Source of the DNA: Vitis vinifera
Taxonomy: Eukaryota; Streptophyta; Magnoliopsida; Vitales; Vitaceae
Reading direction: 5' to 3'
Length of the DNA: 64,000 nucleotides
NCBI RefSeq assembly: GCF_030704535.1
Contig: NC_081812.1
Location: forward strand, 16,527,001-16,591,000
The translations under genes were made by a program, and so were the position numbers. Position 1 is the first letter of the stretch, and each line of letters begins with the position of its first letter. This document shows, piece after piece, positions 10,762-24,072 of the stretch. The notes under the pieces were generated by a model. The model was not told the origin of the DNA and did not search any database. It worked only from the letters and a program-made list of their open reading frames with translations.

Positions 10762-13700
10762 ATGGTTCTAAAAGTTGATATAATATATTCTCCAAGTAGA
10801 GGTTGGTATGGTGTAAAAAGAGATGCATATAGTATAAAGCCATGATAAGGTGCTCTAGACTGATCATCGTTGGTTCTGTTCTTTCCCAACCAATGATAGG
10901 GCAGGGCGGTCCCTTTCCGTAGATAATGATGTTTCTGTCTTGACTGCTTTCTGTCTTGACCGCTTTCTGGACAAAAAGAAAAGATTTTTGCCTAGCTAGT
11001 AACATGAAGTTTCTCTCGACCCATTTGACAGAAAAATCCTCAAGAAAAGAGATTAACAGTGTAGACCCGTGGACAGGCAGACGGACGGACAGACGTGCAT
11101 AATGGGGCTGATTAGTCTGCTTGAAGCTTAGTGCTGTATTGAAGAATCTAAAGCTTTATGAACTCATCAGCTCGTGTGATTCTCTAGCTCTCTCTCAAAA
11201 GTGATGAGCTAGAAAAAGAAAGAATGCAACATTTACATGTTTTGTCAGGTTTTGATGGTCTCCATCTGCTTTTACAGTGTCATATTCTATTCCACTGGTA
11301 ATTGATAGGAACCTTATTATCCCCACAGCTTACAACAGACGTGTTTGATTTATTGGAAAAAGCTGGGGTTCTGTAGATTAATCCTTCCTCATCTTGGTAA
11401 AGTGGATTGCTATTCTATGACAATTATAATTTGCAACCAAGGCGATGGTAGTGACCTTAATATACTTGGGCAAACGAAGATCAGAAACTATTCCTTCTAT
11501 TCTGAAACGACCATGGCAGAGCTAAACACCACCGTAGTCTGTGCTCATCCAAATTACCAATGACACAAAAGCCAACCCTATCTATGGGTATGTCACTAAG
11601 ATTCTCCCATTCTTGGCATGAAGCAATAATGTTCTTAAGAGTGAGGTGGTGTAAGACAGAAACTGAGATCAGGATGGCAAATTGCACAACCGGAAAATGA
11701 AATGGAGCATATCCTAAATTTCCTACGGTGTTGGCTCACCACGTCTGCCCCACCACCATCAATCCATTAGAGCCTCGTTGTCAAGCGGGGCAGAGCCACC
11801 TATTTGCTGGTTTCTTCAAAAGCCAAGAAAGGAAACTGTACTGGAATCGCATTCTTCAAGTGAATAGTAGATGACAAAGACATTCAGAAGATGACAGCAG
11901 AGGTTTTAAGAAGATTCTTGCACCCAATATACCTGGGGAAAATTTAAACCTTTCTTTCAACAAATTGTGTGCGGTTATTGCAAATGCACGCACCAAGGTA
12001 AGTGGATTTACATGAGAGTCAGACACAACATTGTGGTTTTGTTAACCTTAGAAAATGCAAAATAGGGATATGCCAGATGAAGTCCTTCTCTGGCTTCTTG
12101 TTTCAAGGTTGCTTATCATTTCTCCCCCAATCTCCACCAATCCCTTATGGGTGTCTTGGCAAGTTTAGTGGTGTGCCCATTCATTCTGACCAAACAGATG
12201 AAGTTTATTGGAAGCAAGTTGCATGTAGCATGTATGCATTCAAAACAATCTTGATAACCTCTGACACATATCCAAATGCTGATCAATTACCAAATAACCC
12301 ATCCATCCATCCATCCATCCATTTTTAAGCCACAAGGAAGAAGACAGGGCATTACTGAAAATGGAATGAGAGCATCAGTCAGCAATGTCATGATGGAAGA
12401 GAGCGCGAGTTGGAAGCAGTGCACCCTGAACAGGTAGCTACAGCATTAAACAATATTTTATGATATATCTTTGGGGAAAATTTTGGTAAATGAAAGTAGG
12501 CAGATGCCAGATAGCTTGAACAAAAAGTCCAGGAACTCCAGCAAGGGTGGACCACATTTAAAGAGAATTGCAACAAAAAACCAAAAAATTCATTAAAAAA
12601 AATGTGGAAGTAAATCAGATCTGTGCCAGAATAAATTTAGTCCTGCAAATTGTAGCAAAGGAATTTGTGCCTTGATGCATTATCTTAATTAAAAAAGAAA
12701 AATGACATGCCCAACAGATCAAGTTCGGGATGGTGCCCAAAAATGCCTGCAAGCAAACGAATCCCTACATCCAACCCATTTCATTCAGTAAGACACAGCA
12801 AGGCAATCACCCAGTACGTCTCCTTCGCAAGCCCAAACATGGTTAGATTCAGAGATAATGAAAATGGAAGTAGGTTAAATACTATAATATTAAAACTGAT
12901 GACAAGTAAAAATTTAAGATAAAGGCTTAAACCTTGATATGAAATTTGGTAACAATAAAGCCTCCTCTCTGCAAATTGTCATCTATTATTTGTGCACTCA
13001 GCCAGATTTTTCCTGAAGTCCCCAGCATCACTAATATAGACATGCGTACTAACATCTCCTGATTTTGATTTTAGAAAGTAATGGACATTGTTAATGGAAC
13101 AATATTCTCCTATCTATTATGATAAATCCATTCCACCATCAACATCCCAGAGAAAAGCTGTTTTACATTAATGCAACAAGGGAAAGTTATGATATCAACA
13201 AATGTTTGAATGAATTATACACATTCTCTGCCCTCAAATTTTAGAGTATTATATACCATCCAAACAGATAGGCTATGTTTAATCTCGGGAAAAAATTAAG
13301 GAAAAATATAAGAAAAAAAAATAAGAGGAAAGAAAAAATTTAAAATTAATAAATTAAATACTTCTTCAAACTCATTTAACTTAATTTCTTTTATTATATA
13401 AAGATTAAATAATTTCAAAATACATACATTTTTAATTAATTTTAATTACATTTGATTTTTTTATATATATTTTTTTTATAATAAAATCAAATATGAAAAT
13501 AAATATTTTCCTTTTAACAACTTTTTTTCTTTTTCTTTTCTTAGCACTTTTGAAAACCAAAAGTAGCCTTAGAAATCATGAAAAATGAATCACTTTAACA
13601 TGTAATTATAAAAATCATCCAAATACTTCACCAAGACCACAGAGATCATACTTTTTCGTCCACACTGCTGTTGATGAATGCTGTACCATACTATCTTGAA

Positions 13701-14223
13701 AACATGTGAAAACACAAGTAACATACCTACAAAGACCCAGGAATGATTACATTTTTGGTTCTTCATTCTTCAGTAAGTTTCCATGCATGAATCATCATCA
13801 AATAATTTCTCCAAACTAAAAATTGAAAGTTTCCAAAGGATGCGCAAGGAAAGTGAGAATACGTAACTAGAATAAATCGCAGGTAATGACAAACTGTCAA
13901 AGCAAAAAACTCTTGTGATGATATTATCATAAAAAATCCTAATACCTCTGAAAAATTAAGACCTAAATATACTGGACTGGGATACACTTGGTGACTCCAT
14001 AACCACTATACACAAAAAAATATGGCTCAATGGCAGTAACCGCAAAATTTACCACCACACAATTCTCAGCAATATCACAGAAAGAACTCTTCTAGCCAGA
14101 AACTCTAAGCAACTAATCATTATTTTCCATTTTTTCCTTTTTTCATGTTGGATAAAAGGAGTGTGTTCGAACCTAATGGACACAACTGATGGTGGAAACT
14201 GGAGTATTTTGTTGCCACAACTA
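10762..14223. other. Spacer between MIR2111 and the carrier gene
   Basis: No coding frame or RNA gene recognised. It includes the upstream region of MIR2111 (from 10762), a MITE-like element at 13271-13568, and near 14224 the 3' UTR of the carrier gene. Short simple repeats such as (ATCC)n occur near 12300. Confidence 0.45.
13271..13568. mobile_element. Harbinger-like MITE
   Basis: The left end reads GGCTATGTTTAATCTCGGGA; the reverse complement of the right end reads GGCTACTTTTGGTTTTCAAA. They are imperfect terminal inverted repeats flanked by ATA and TTA. The interior is very AT-rich and has no coding capacity. Size and end sequence match the clearer copy at 51812-52112, so both probably belong to one family. 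The ends are well diverged, so this copy is older. Confidence 0.55.
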
Positions 14224-17200
14224 CTATTCGGCAAAATCTTGTGACAAAACCCTCTTCAATGTTTCGTAAGTCATGAAGGCAATGCCCACACCAGGAACAA
14301 CCTTGTAGTATTCTGGCAGAATCCCACGATACAAACCTCGCAGGCCTTCAGACCGGATAATGTGCCCAAATGTCCCAAACAGACCAGTTTTATAGACACG
14401 GGCTCGTCCAGCAACCCCTTCCAACTGCATTCTTCGTCTCACCAGATCAATAGGGAATGTTACTGCAAATTATTAGGAAAGCAGAAGAATATCAATTGAG
14501 AGATTCTGAAAAAGGCAATAATACAGAATATCAAGCATAAACCAGATATCCCATAATGAAGTAATCTGCTTGCAACCATCAAATTTGCTCCTTTATATTC
14601 TTTATTTAAAAATGCTGATATCAATGAGTCTAAGTTGGACACAAACACGGGACACAGCTACAAGATTTGAGAAACAAATAATGGTGAGAATGTTGATGGT
14701 AACAAATGTGCACTTTTTGTTTAGATATTTGATAAACATCCTAGATGTTCCGTGTGCTTGACCTTTGTCTGCCATGCACATGTACAGCGGAAAGTTGATC
14801 ATACTACAGATGAGAGTCATGCCCATTGTATCCGAAATGGACTCAGATCATCTTTAAAAGTGACCGTATCACTTAGACGAGTAAAAAAATGCTTCTAAGT
14901 TACTAAACCCATCAGGCCAGATTGGCTTGGTCACTTGCTCAACAACTTGTTCCCAAGAGTAGTAGTAAGGCCTAAAGAATTTCATATAGTTCAAGTAGTT
15001 GCAACACAGGGATTTGGTAGGTAACCACAACACCCTTTTTTTATAGGTTGGTAACCACAACACCCATTGTTACTTCAGTAGGACCAAGAAATTAATTGAA
15101 CATTACTGCTATTGATTGCTCACACTGTAGCAGTGGCTAGAGAGCCATCCATCAAGGTTCAGTGCTAATGCCTCTTCTATAGGTTGGTAACCACAACACC
15201 CATTTTTTATTTTTTTTTTGGAATAAATAAGAGAGTATTAATTGGTGCTAATAGCACACAAAAGCACACAGGTCGTATATAATGAGTGCCAAAAGGCTAA
15301 ACTGAAAAGAGAGGAAACAAAAAAATACTTCCTCAACAATGACCCAACCAATTTATGAAATCAACCAAAAGCATCAAGCCTCCACCTATGTACACCATAA
15401 ACCTTTAGAAAAAAGGCCTCTTCTAAAGGTTTGTGGACCCTCATGCAAGTCCCAAAGGACAAAACTTACATAGCTCTCCAACTGTAAAAGCATACTGGCT
15501 CTTGTGTTCTAAATGCCAAATAGCAATGGAACCAAATGCGATACTTGCAAAAGTTAGCAAATATTTGGATGAGCAAAACCAAAGGAACATTGTATAAAAA
15601 TATGAAGTTTGTACCAATTAAGAGGAAATCCTTTTTGTGCAGGTTATTTATCTTGTTAAGATCGAAGTTCCAGGCTTACTTGAATGCAGGTTGTAAATCA
15701 CTCACCTGTAGATGATGCAATGCCTGAAAGGCTGCCACAAGCAAGACTGACCATTATAGTGGAATCACTGGGCCTGTGTCATGAAAGTTAAAAATTAAAC
15801 ATCATCATCAACCACACAAAGCAGGAGAAGTAGACATAAATTGGCATAAGAATACAACCCAACTTTTTAAATAGGAAAGATACTTATACTATGCACTGAT
15901 TTATTCATTCAAGTCACAGGGTCTTCACCTTTGAGTATGCCAAGAAGATCTCAGTGCCTCATAAACAGAAAAGCTTATTGCTATACTCGGTCCAACCCCC
16001 TGCATCATACAAAGTAAGACAGTGGCAATTAGACCCAAAAAGAATGCAGTAATAAAGAGTGAGGAGCAGCATAGTAAAAACATACCAACAATGTTGCCCC
16101 AATTCCTTTATACAAGCCCAAAAAGCCTTCCTCCCTGCAAATCGTATGCAGAGCGTGCCCAATACCTCTATAGTATATTGTGTTTCTCTACAAAATTCAC
16201 AAATGAGTTATTAAAAAAGCTAAACCTGAAAACACACAAGAAATGGGCTATATCACAAACCACACCTGCGACCCAACTCAATTGGTTAAACACCTTTAAA
16301 ATAGCACACTACTTTCAGACAGTCAAGGATAACTAACCCATCCCAACCTTTTCCCAAAGGTAGTTACTTTTCATTCTGAATTTCCAGTCTTTTGCTTGCA
16401 TGACACATGCATTGGAAACCAAATGATAGTTATGCCACAGAATTGAGGTAAGCCCACAAGTTAAAGAGAAATGGTGCGGCATACAAATATTAGAAGCAAT
16501 GGCCTTAAATTTTAATAATTTAAGTATAGATTTTCTCTATTTGTGACAGCCCACAAATTTTTTACTCTTTAGCATATGGATCAGTTGCCCCTAAAAAGAG
16601 CACTTCTAAAATTGTTATCATCCATCTTTCTGTCTCTCACTGTGTGTGTCTGTGTACATGCCTCGATTATTCTCTAATTTTAAGGATGAACTAGGATGAT
16701 ATTAACTAGATGAGCTACCACTTGCATGTTTATTTAGTAATCACACAAGAACCACACCCTCTTAACTGTTGTCCAGTAACCAAATTGTGTAGATGACTAT
16801 GAAATTATTATAGAAAATGAGTAAACGTTGTTGGCTTATAACTGTTTTTTTTTATAAGCAAAATAATTTATAAATACAACAACTAAGCAGGACACCAAAC
16901 TACACAGGACGTAGTGGTTAGCTTATGATATTGTAAGGTTTTTATTGATTTGAACTTTGATCAGCAAAATGTCACAAACTGAACAGCCACTTGCAATTAT
17001 CAAATAAAGAAGACTATTGTTATTTTCCCAAGCTTATGTTCTTTTTCTGGGTGATTCCAAATTTTTTTTTTGTTGTTGATCAATAAGTAATATATGTATT
17101 GCAAAAGAGGCGCTAAAGAAGCGACTCAAAGAGTTACAGCAAAGAAACACTCACCCCCTTTACAAAAGGACCCAAGACACTAGGAAAGCACAAAAAACCC

Positions 17201-19596
17201 TCTCCCTTAACGCATACACACCCATTCTATAAAATCTATTAAGGTCAAAGGACCATCTTTTATCCACAATTTGGTTTCTGACCATAGTAAATACACAAAA
17301 GAAATTTCTTGGTGATTCCAAAATTGTGATTAGATGATTCAAATCTACAACCGAACATGTGCAATATGCAAAAAACAAACCAAAAAGATAAAACAATAAC
17401 AAAGCCTTGAAATGATACAATGCTTCAAAACATGCCAAATATGCTTTTTAGAACATATTAATGAGGAAAAAAGAAGATAATTAAATAAAGAATAACAAGA
17501 TATACTTCCGCATTTCCTAACTCAACAGAGCGTTGACATTACCTGTGCGGCAAGGCGTGTCCTGACAAGGTCCAGTGGATATGTAGCAGAGGCAGCTGTT
17601 ATGCCTGCCAACCCACCACTTACAAAGTGCACAGACATGTCTGCACTCACATTTCCCTTATGACTTTCTATGCCAGAAATGGATTGTAAAAACTGTGAAA
17701 CATAAAACAAAAAGTGATATTTTAATAAGCAACAACCAAACTGCAAGAGTGGTACATCAACACAACTACAATTATGATGATTCACAGAACACTTGCACTT
17801 ACACTCTTGTAGCGTTCATAAGCATAGAAATTAACTGAAGAATAAGGAAGCCGGTGAACAATTGTAACCAGGTTTCCTTTCCAAAATGCCCTAAACCCTT
17901 CTTCATGAACAATACGTGAGGCTTCGTGCCATATGCTTGCTTTGCTCAACGTGGCAACATCAGACTGCATACCTTGAACCTAAAACAATACAATATTAAT
18001 CAACCAAATAGCTAACTAAAATAAAAGTAATTATAGCAGAACCAAATGAGTAAATGGTGAGTGTGACAATATAGGCAGATGCAAGTTTAAAGGTCAAAGA
18101 GATGTAAATCCAAGCTAAATATAACAGCGCTTATTGATCAAAATAAAAAATAAAAAAATAACAGCAGAGGTGCTGTATGGGAAGTCTGCCTTCGCATAGA
18201 TACACCTCAACAGACAGGGAAAGACAATTCCCCAACAGTGTACATAATGGACACAAACTTACAAACCAAAATCTAATTACCCTCCAAAAAACACCAAAGG
18301 AGGCTATATTTTGTTCAGGTTAACTCTGAACATCAGGGCAGGCAAGAGGGTTTCCAGACAGATCCTTGGCTCAACAAAATGGCTAGACAAACAATATAAA
18401 ATGTCAGTCACCTGGCAATGAAGATTCAAACAACTTAAAATTCAACTCAACATCATCTCAAATTTTGGTTGGCCAAACAAATTTTATTTTGAGAATAAGC
18501 TCAATCCAGGGTCTTATAATTGTTTATCACAAGCCATCATTCCTATCCTTGATGCTCACACAAGATTTGAGTCTTTCTTCAGTACTTGTAACACCCCCAA
18601 CTTGAATTAAATCATTCTTTGCAGATGCATAGTGCAACATTTGAATAAACCATCTTAAAATAATTTCCCTTATCTTGTCCTCAACAGAACCCACCTCCAA
18701 TTCCCCAGGAATATGTTCAATATTCTTGTATCTTCCCCGGTGCTACCCATCAATATTCATCTTGGATACATCCATTTCTTCAGTATTCTACTAAACATCC
18801 CACATTTCTTGAAATCCTTGAAGCATCTGATTGTTGAAGGATGTTATTTGGGAATTTTACATGTCAGACAAAAATGCCTCCATGTGCACTTTCACCCAGT
18901 CCTGACTCCATTGAGCTGTTGATGGTTAATGTTATGTTATTGATTGAAACCATAGCTAGCCCATAATAAATTTCAAGTATCCCATCATTGCATAATATTT
19001 GAAACCTTTTTAACCTTTTCATTGACCGAACAAGCACATTCACCTTCTTCTAGAGATAACTAACACAAACCCCAAATTATTCCACATGCATGCTACCTAG
19101 AATTAGAACAACATAAACCCCCACTAAAACAATAATTCCACCCGACTTAAAAAATTTTCCTTATCAAACTTCAATACCTCCGGTCTAACCCGGAATTTTA
19201 GAATCCATTCCCCAATGCGAATCCGCAAAATAACACAACGGGCTAAAAAATAAACCCCAGAGCCCATGTCGTTATAAAAAAACAAGGACACCAAAAATAT
19301 TTTCTTTCTACAGCTTCCCTTCCTCCATAAGCATTTTCCACCGCGAAATTTCGCACGAAGCTAACCGAATAGAGGGCAAGTGAGAAACCAACCTGAAAGA
19401 GAATGGTGAGGCGAGCAAGAGGAGCTGTGCAGGTCTTGCTAAAAGCGCCGGCGATGCCGCCGGCCAGAAGCTGGTGCACCGTCCCGATTTGCGACTGCTG
19501 CTGCAGAAACTTCCGGGTAGCGCCACCATCGACCACACCGCCGTGGCCAGAATTCAAAGCTCTCTGCCCTCCTTCAACAACAACTCTAGCTTCCAT
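14224..19596 (-). CDS. Mitochondrial substrate carrier (SLC25 family)
   Basis: Seven exons on the minus strand (19596-19393, 17979-17803, 17692-17543, 16187-16086, 15999-15929, 15773-15706, 14462-14224) join in frame through GT-AG introns to 336 residues. The protein has the three-repeat carrier fold of six membrane helices in the inner mitochondrial membrane. Repeat signatures are PLARLTILFQ (from residue 59), PLDLVRTRLAAQ (from 166) and PIDLVRRRMQLE (from 261). The first lacks the usual acidic and basic residues, which I recall as a trait of this plant subgroup. The N-terminal 35 residues are a Gly/Gln-rich extension with no EF-hand. The closest relatives I recall are At2g37890, At3g53940 and At3g55640. 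The clade is near adenine-nucleotide and CoA carriers, but the substrate is not settled. The last intron (14463-15705) and the intron at 16188-17542 hold repeat and LINE-like sequence. Confidence 0.93.
15008..15205. repeat. Short dispersed repeat in carrier intron, three copies
   Basis: The string GGTAACCACAACACCC occurs three times (near 15020, 15049 and 15187), two of them preceded by TATAGGTTG. A poly-T run follows the third copy, and the next 200 bases look like the 3' end of a LINE in minus orientation. The copies may be slippage or target-site duplications from successive insertions. Confidence 0.5.
17062..17310 (-). mobile_element. 5'-truncated LINE (L1-like) insertion
   Basis: A poly-T run at the left edge (a poly-A tail on the minus strand) is followed by about 240 bases beginning GTTGTTGATCAATAAGTAAT. 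The 12-base string GGTGATTCCAAA lies at 17050-17061 and again at 17311-17322, bracketing the segment as a target-site duplication. Poly-A tail, long duplication and short length are the standard signature of a truncated L1 insertion. It sits in an intron of the carrier gene, in the same orientation as the gene. Similar poly-T starts near 15206 and 16845 may be further copies, but their duplications are weak. Confidence 0.7.
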
Positions 19597-20241
19597 TTGT
19601 GTACCCTACAAGCACGGCACTTTCCCTTCTTCTGAGACTAAATAGGTAGGGAGCTAGGATGAAAAATCGTAGAAACCCTAGAAAAAAGAAGAAGAAGAAG
19701 AAGTGATGGTGGTGCATAAAGAGAAACCCTGAAAAAACCCTAATGGACTCCCACCAAAAAAAAGATAGAGGTTTGTATTCCTACGGCTTAAAAACTGGGT
19801 TTTCCACAACCCAGCACACGCTTAGAATCTGCGTGCTTTGGACGGTGAGTGTGAATCTTGTTCCTATTTCTTTGTATTTTCTCTTTTCCCTTTTCTCCCA
19901 TTTTGCTTTCTTTCCTTTGCTTCCCTTCCAATCTACAATCTCTCCTAATTATATTCCCATTTTTATTTCATTAATTATATCATTAACAACCTCTTAATTG
20001 CTATTAATTTTATATTCATCGAAAATTATTATGATATAAGTCAAATCCTAGATAATTCAATTCATTACAAATATTCTGATTCATTTATTCAATAATATAA
20101 TATAAGATAATTTAAAATTATTGTTTTACTCTTAAATTATTGGATATCATATTTATGAAAATTAGAATAAAGTTCAAGTTTTTTATTTCATCTTTTGGAA
20201 ATAAGAAAAAATTTGTTAGTTTTGATAATTTAAATACGATA

Positions 20242-20277
<36 letters not shown>

Positions 20278-23200
20278 TAAATTTTATATAAGGATATTAT
20301 TATCAATTTGTTTCTTATTCATTGATATTCCTATTATTACAAAACATTAAAATGAAAACAAATAATTATTCTAATCTTAAATTTTTAAATTCATCCATTC
20401 ACATTCTCATTCTCATTCACCCATACCACACATCCCCTTATATAAAAAAATTATTATTTTTTGTCCAAATATTTTTTATCTTTTCATATTTATTTTATAG
20501 TTTAATTTTCATTTTTTATTTTAGATTGACATTACCCTTTTTATTTATATTTTTAATTATTTTCTATATTTATCACATCCACGTTATTTTAGAAAATTAA
20601 AAAATTTCCTATTACTAAACTCTTAATTTTTTTTTTTTTATAGTTATCCTTTTACTTTTAAAATTTTTAATGTTTTTTATTTTAAAATTTTAAAAAGATA
20701 AATTTATTGAAAAATAACTAAACTGTATAAGAAATATTATTACTATAACCTTTAAGTTTTAACTAATAACAAGAAAATTGTCATCACAATTTTTTTAATA
20801 AAACCTTAGAAATTAAATTTCAAATAAAATATGTTATTTACAATTTTATTTAAAAATTATTGAAATTATTATTATTTTTATTATCTATAAATATATTAAT
20901 AGAATCTAAGATAATCTTAATAAAAAACTTTGATAAATATTATTATAATTTTAAATTATATTTCCAATTTATTTGGATAGAGTTTAAATTTGTTGAAATT
21001 AATAATCCAACTTAATGTCAAATGAGAAGATTCTTAGGAAATATTATAAATTATTATTTATTTAAGTCTTTTTATATTAATCAAAACTCTCGAACTAATC
21101 ATGGATTAGACACTTAAGGGTCATTATGATTAATTTATTTTAAATTTAGGTTTGTTGTTATGTGGACAAAAAGAATAGAAAGTAATAAAATATTATGTTA
21201 TCAAAACCTGTTTTAATAAAATTATTTCATAAATATAAATATAATATCTTTTCATTTTTAAATATTGAAATATAATATATTTTTACGAAAATAAAAATTT
21301 TATTTTCACATTAATATTCTAGGTTTGTTAATGTCACTAATTTTAATATAAAACAACTTCAAAAGGTGTATTATTATTATTATTTCTATTTATAGAATTT
21401 AATTACTATAATATCCATAAAAACAAATATTTTCATCCTTAATTATAAGCAATAATTAATAATTATGACACCCATAATGCGGTTAATCAAACGAAAATAT
21501 GAAGCATGCGTGTACGGATGGGTAAATGTCGGAGGCCCAGGGGCCATGGCCCAAGCTTATGCACAACGACCAACTTAAGGCCCTCGAAGCCGTGCGGTGA
21601 CGACGACTAGGTCCAACAAGGATCGAGGATTGGGCCTAACGCTGAATGTGCGGCCCTACCTGACCAAAGACGGGCCTGAGTGGCCCATAAGACAGAAACA
21701 GAGATGAGAGAGGAGAGAGTGGGGTTGGCTGGGGATTGCATGAAAGTGAGTCATTACTCATTAGCTAAAGTGATTTAAGGGCTAAGAAGGGAGACTGATT
21801 GAAGGTGGGTGCATGCACAAAACAAATATATAAAAGGTTAAAGTCATCTTCAAATGTTTAACCTCGAATCACACGCCAGCTTTTGCAACCCTCTTTTTTG
21901 GACTTTTACACAGAGTTCACTTTCTCTTTGGTTGCGTGGAAAGCATACAGGTTTTTACCATAATAATAGAAAGATGCCCAAATGATATGCTGTAATCATT
22001 AAAATGAACCTCCTTTTTCCCTCAAGCATCAGCATGGATTTGTTACCACTGACCACCAGCCCACCATTTCTAGAGTCACCTTCAATTATGGTCTAAAATA
22101 TTAATTTCATCACATCATCAATCTTTGTTCAATTTTTAAAATGCATGGAATCCCAAAAAAACCCATCCACCCATTCGTAAAACCAAAAGGGACCTGCTAA
22201 GCGCAGCCCCAATTGGCGAGTTTTGGTAAGTGGGAAGAGGAGAGCAGCCGTGAAAAAGTTGGTAAAAGGACGGAGGTTCATTGCTTGTCATCTTTTATTT
22301 TTCAACGTTTGAGAAGTTTGAGAAATTTGATCATTTATGAAAAGACTTAAGAAATGAAAACAGTTTCATGTGTTGGGTAAAGGCCACTTACTTGACATAC
22401 TATACTCTTTTCCCTAAGCTGGGAAAAGATAGAAAGAAAAAGGGAAAAGGGGGCCTTTCACTAAGGACCATGGGCAACAAATGGCGCTTATGAAACTAAA
22501 AAGGTAAGAGTAAACGTCCTCGATCAAAAAGGAAAAGCAAGAATTAGTTCGGAAAGACACAATCATCGTCCATGCAAATATTTAAAAGCCAAAAACAAAC
22601 AGTCGTGATTCTTTCAATATGTATATAATACAACAAAAAGGAAAAGCAACAGAATCATTTCTAGGACTTGCTTTGACCTGGTCTACCACCACTTCTCAAT
22701 TTATCTTTCCCCACTTTTTCCTCTTTTAAAAGAATTTTTATCTTCCCCCATAGAGGAAAACGCCGGATCACTGCCTTTGCTGCTTTCACTGAGCAAAAGC
22801 TAATAATATAAATTCAGATTCATGGCAACCACTAGCTAGGGGTGTGCTTGGACTGCCATCTAGGATAGGGTCCTAGGTCTCCAGCTATACATGTCACAGC
22901 TCATGAGCATACAATTCAAAGTAGATTTTAAAAGACAAAAAAAAACAAGCACAACGGAATGAATCATTCAATCCATATAGGACCCTCAGAATACAGAGGT
23001 AGATTGCCATGGCCCATGGGTCTTCATAAGCATCCGTTGGGCGCAGATACCAATTTTATATTCATAATGCAGGTATGCTAAACCCCACTGGCTCGCGTAG
23101 GATGAGACTCCAAATTTACTGGCAAAATGTATTCTGTAGGGCATAAATATGATAGAATGGGTTTTTGTAAAATCAGAATAAAGAAGCATGTGTTCAAACG

Positions 23201-24072
23201 TGACTGTAGCGATTCCTGCAGAATGAAGCCTGCAGCTATTAACACAAATTCTTACCACAAAAACACAGCTAGCAGACAAATGATCTGGGCATCTCAAATG
23301 GTACAAAAGCAATGTCCATGACAGGCCAGGTAATACCAGTGGTGCTATTTGGAAGTTAACGACACAGAGACACAAGGATCTGCACCTAAGTTCTTACACA
23401 TCAGGTGAACTGAGATCATTTCCTTTTCTTTTCTTCTTGTTGATGGTTTTAGTTCATTTCAAAGCAAACCGGAAATGAAGGAAGCCCCCAAAGATTTTTA
23501 TTGTCATAGGAAAAAGCCCCAAAAAACTCAAGGAGTCAACCACAGTAAAACCACAGTAGACTAGATAGAAGAAACCCTAAAGAATAAGAGCTTAATCTTA
23601 CAAACTAAAATAAATATCACAAGGGTTCCATCCAAAGATGCATGCGCCTCCTGGGCTTTGCCAGTTTCTACAAGAAATCATCTGATTGCCACAGAAAGAC
23701 CCCATAAAAGGTTTCCATTCACACTGGAAAACAAAATTTAGGCCCAGCCTAACCCTAATTCAGTTGGCTACCACCATGGTATCATTTTCAACCATATAAA
23801 CATATATCAGCATTTACACCAACTAATTATGTTGTATGCGCATCTCAAACGATCATATACACCCAGAGTGAATTGGTAAAAGAAAAAATATATAATTATT
23901 TATCTAAATTTTGAAATGAAACATACCTTCTTACACCATTACAAGGCGGCAATCATTTGATGCCTTCTGTTCCAATTTGGAGTCTGGCAGTCAGATAAAA
24001 GCACATCTAATTGGGTCTTTGTCAGAATAATATCCAATTAGATAATGCCAAGACAACCAAAATGGGACATCT
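19597..24072. other. Spacer between carrier and BLH9-type genes
   Basis: About 19600-19740 is the carrier leader and promoter. About 19990-21470 is extremely AT-rich with long A/T runs and an AT tract at 20246-20272. About 21490-21680 is a more GC-rich block that I could not identify. About 23400-24072 probably holds the 3' UTR of the BLH9-type gene. No further gene was recognised. Confidence 0.45.

Noticed and set aside
10640-11005. Minus-strand open frames upstream of the MIR2111 hairpin
   Set aside because: They lie in the presumed promoter and leader of the microRNA transcript and show no protein family.
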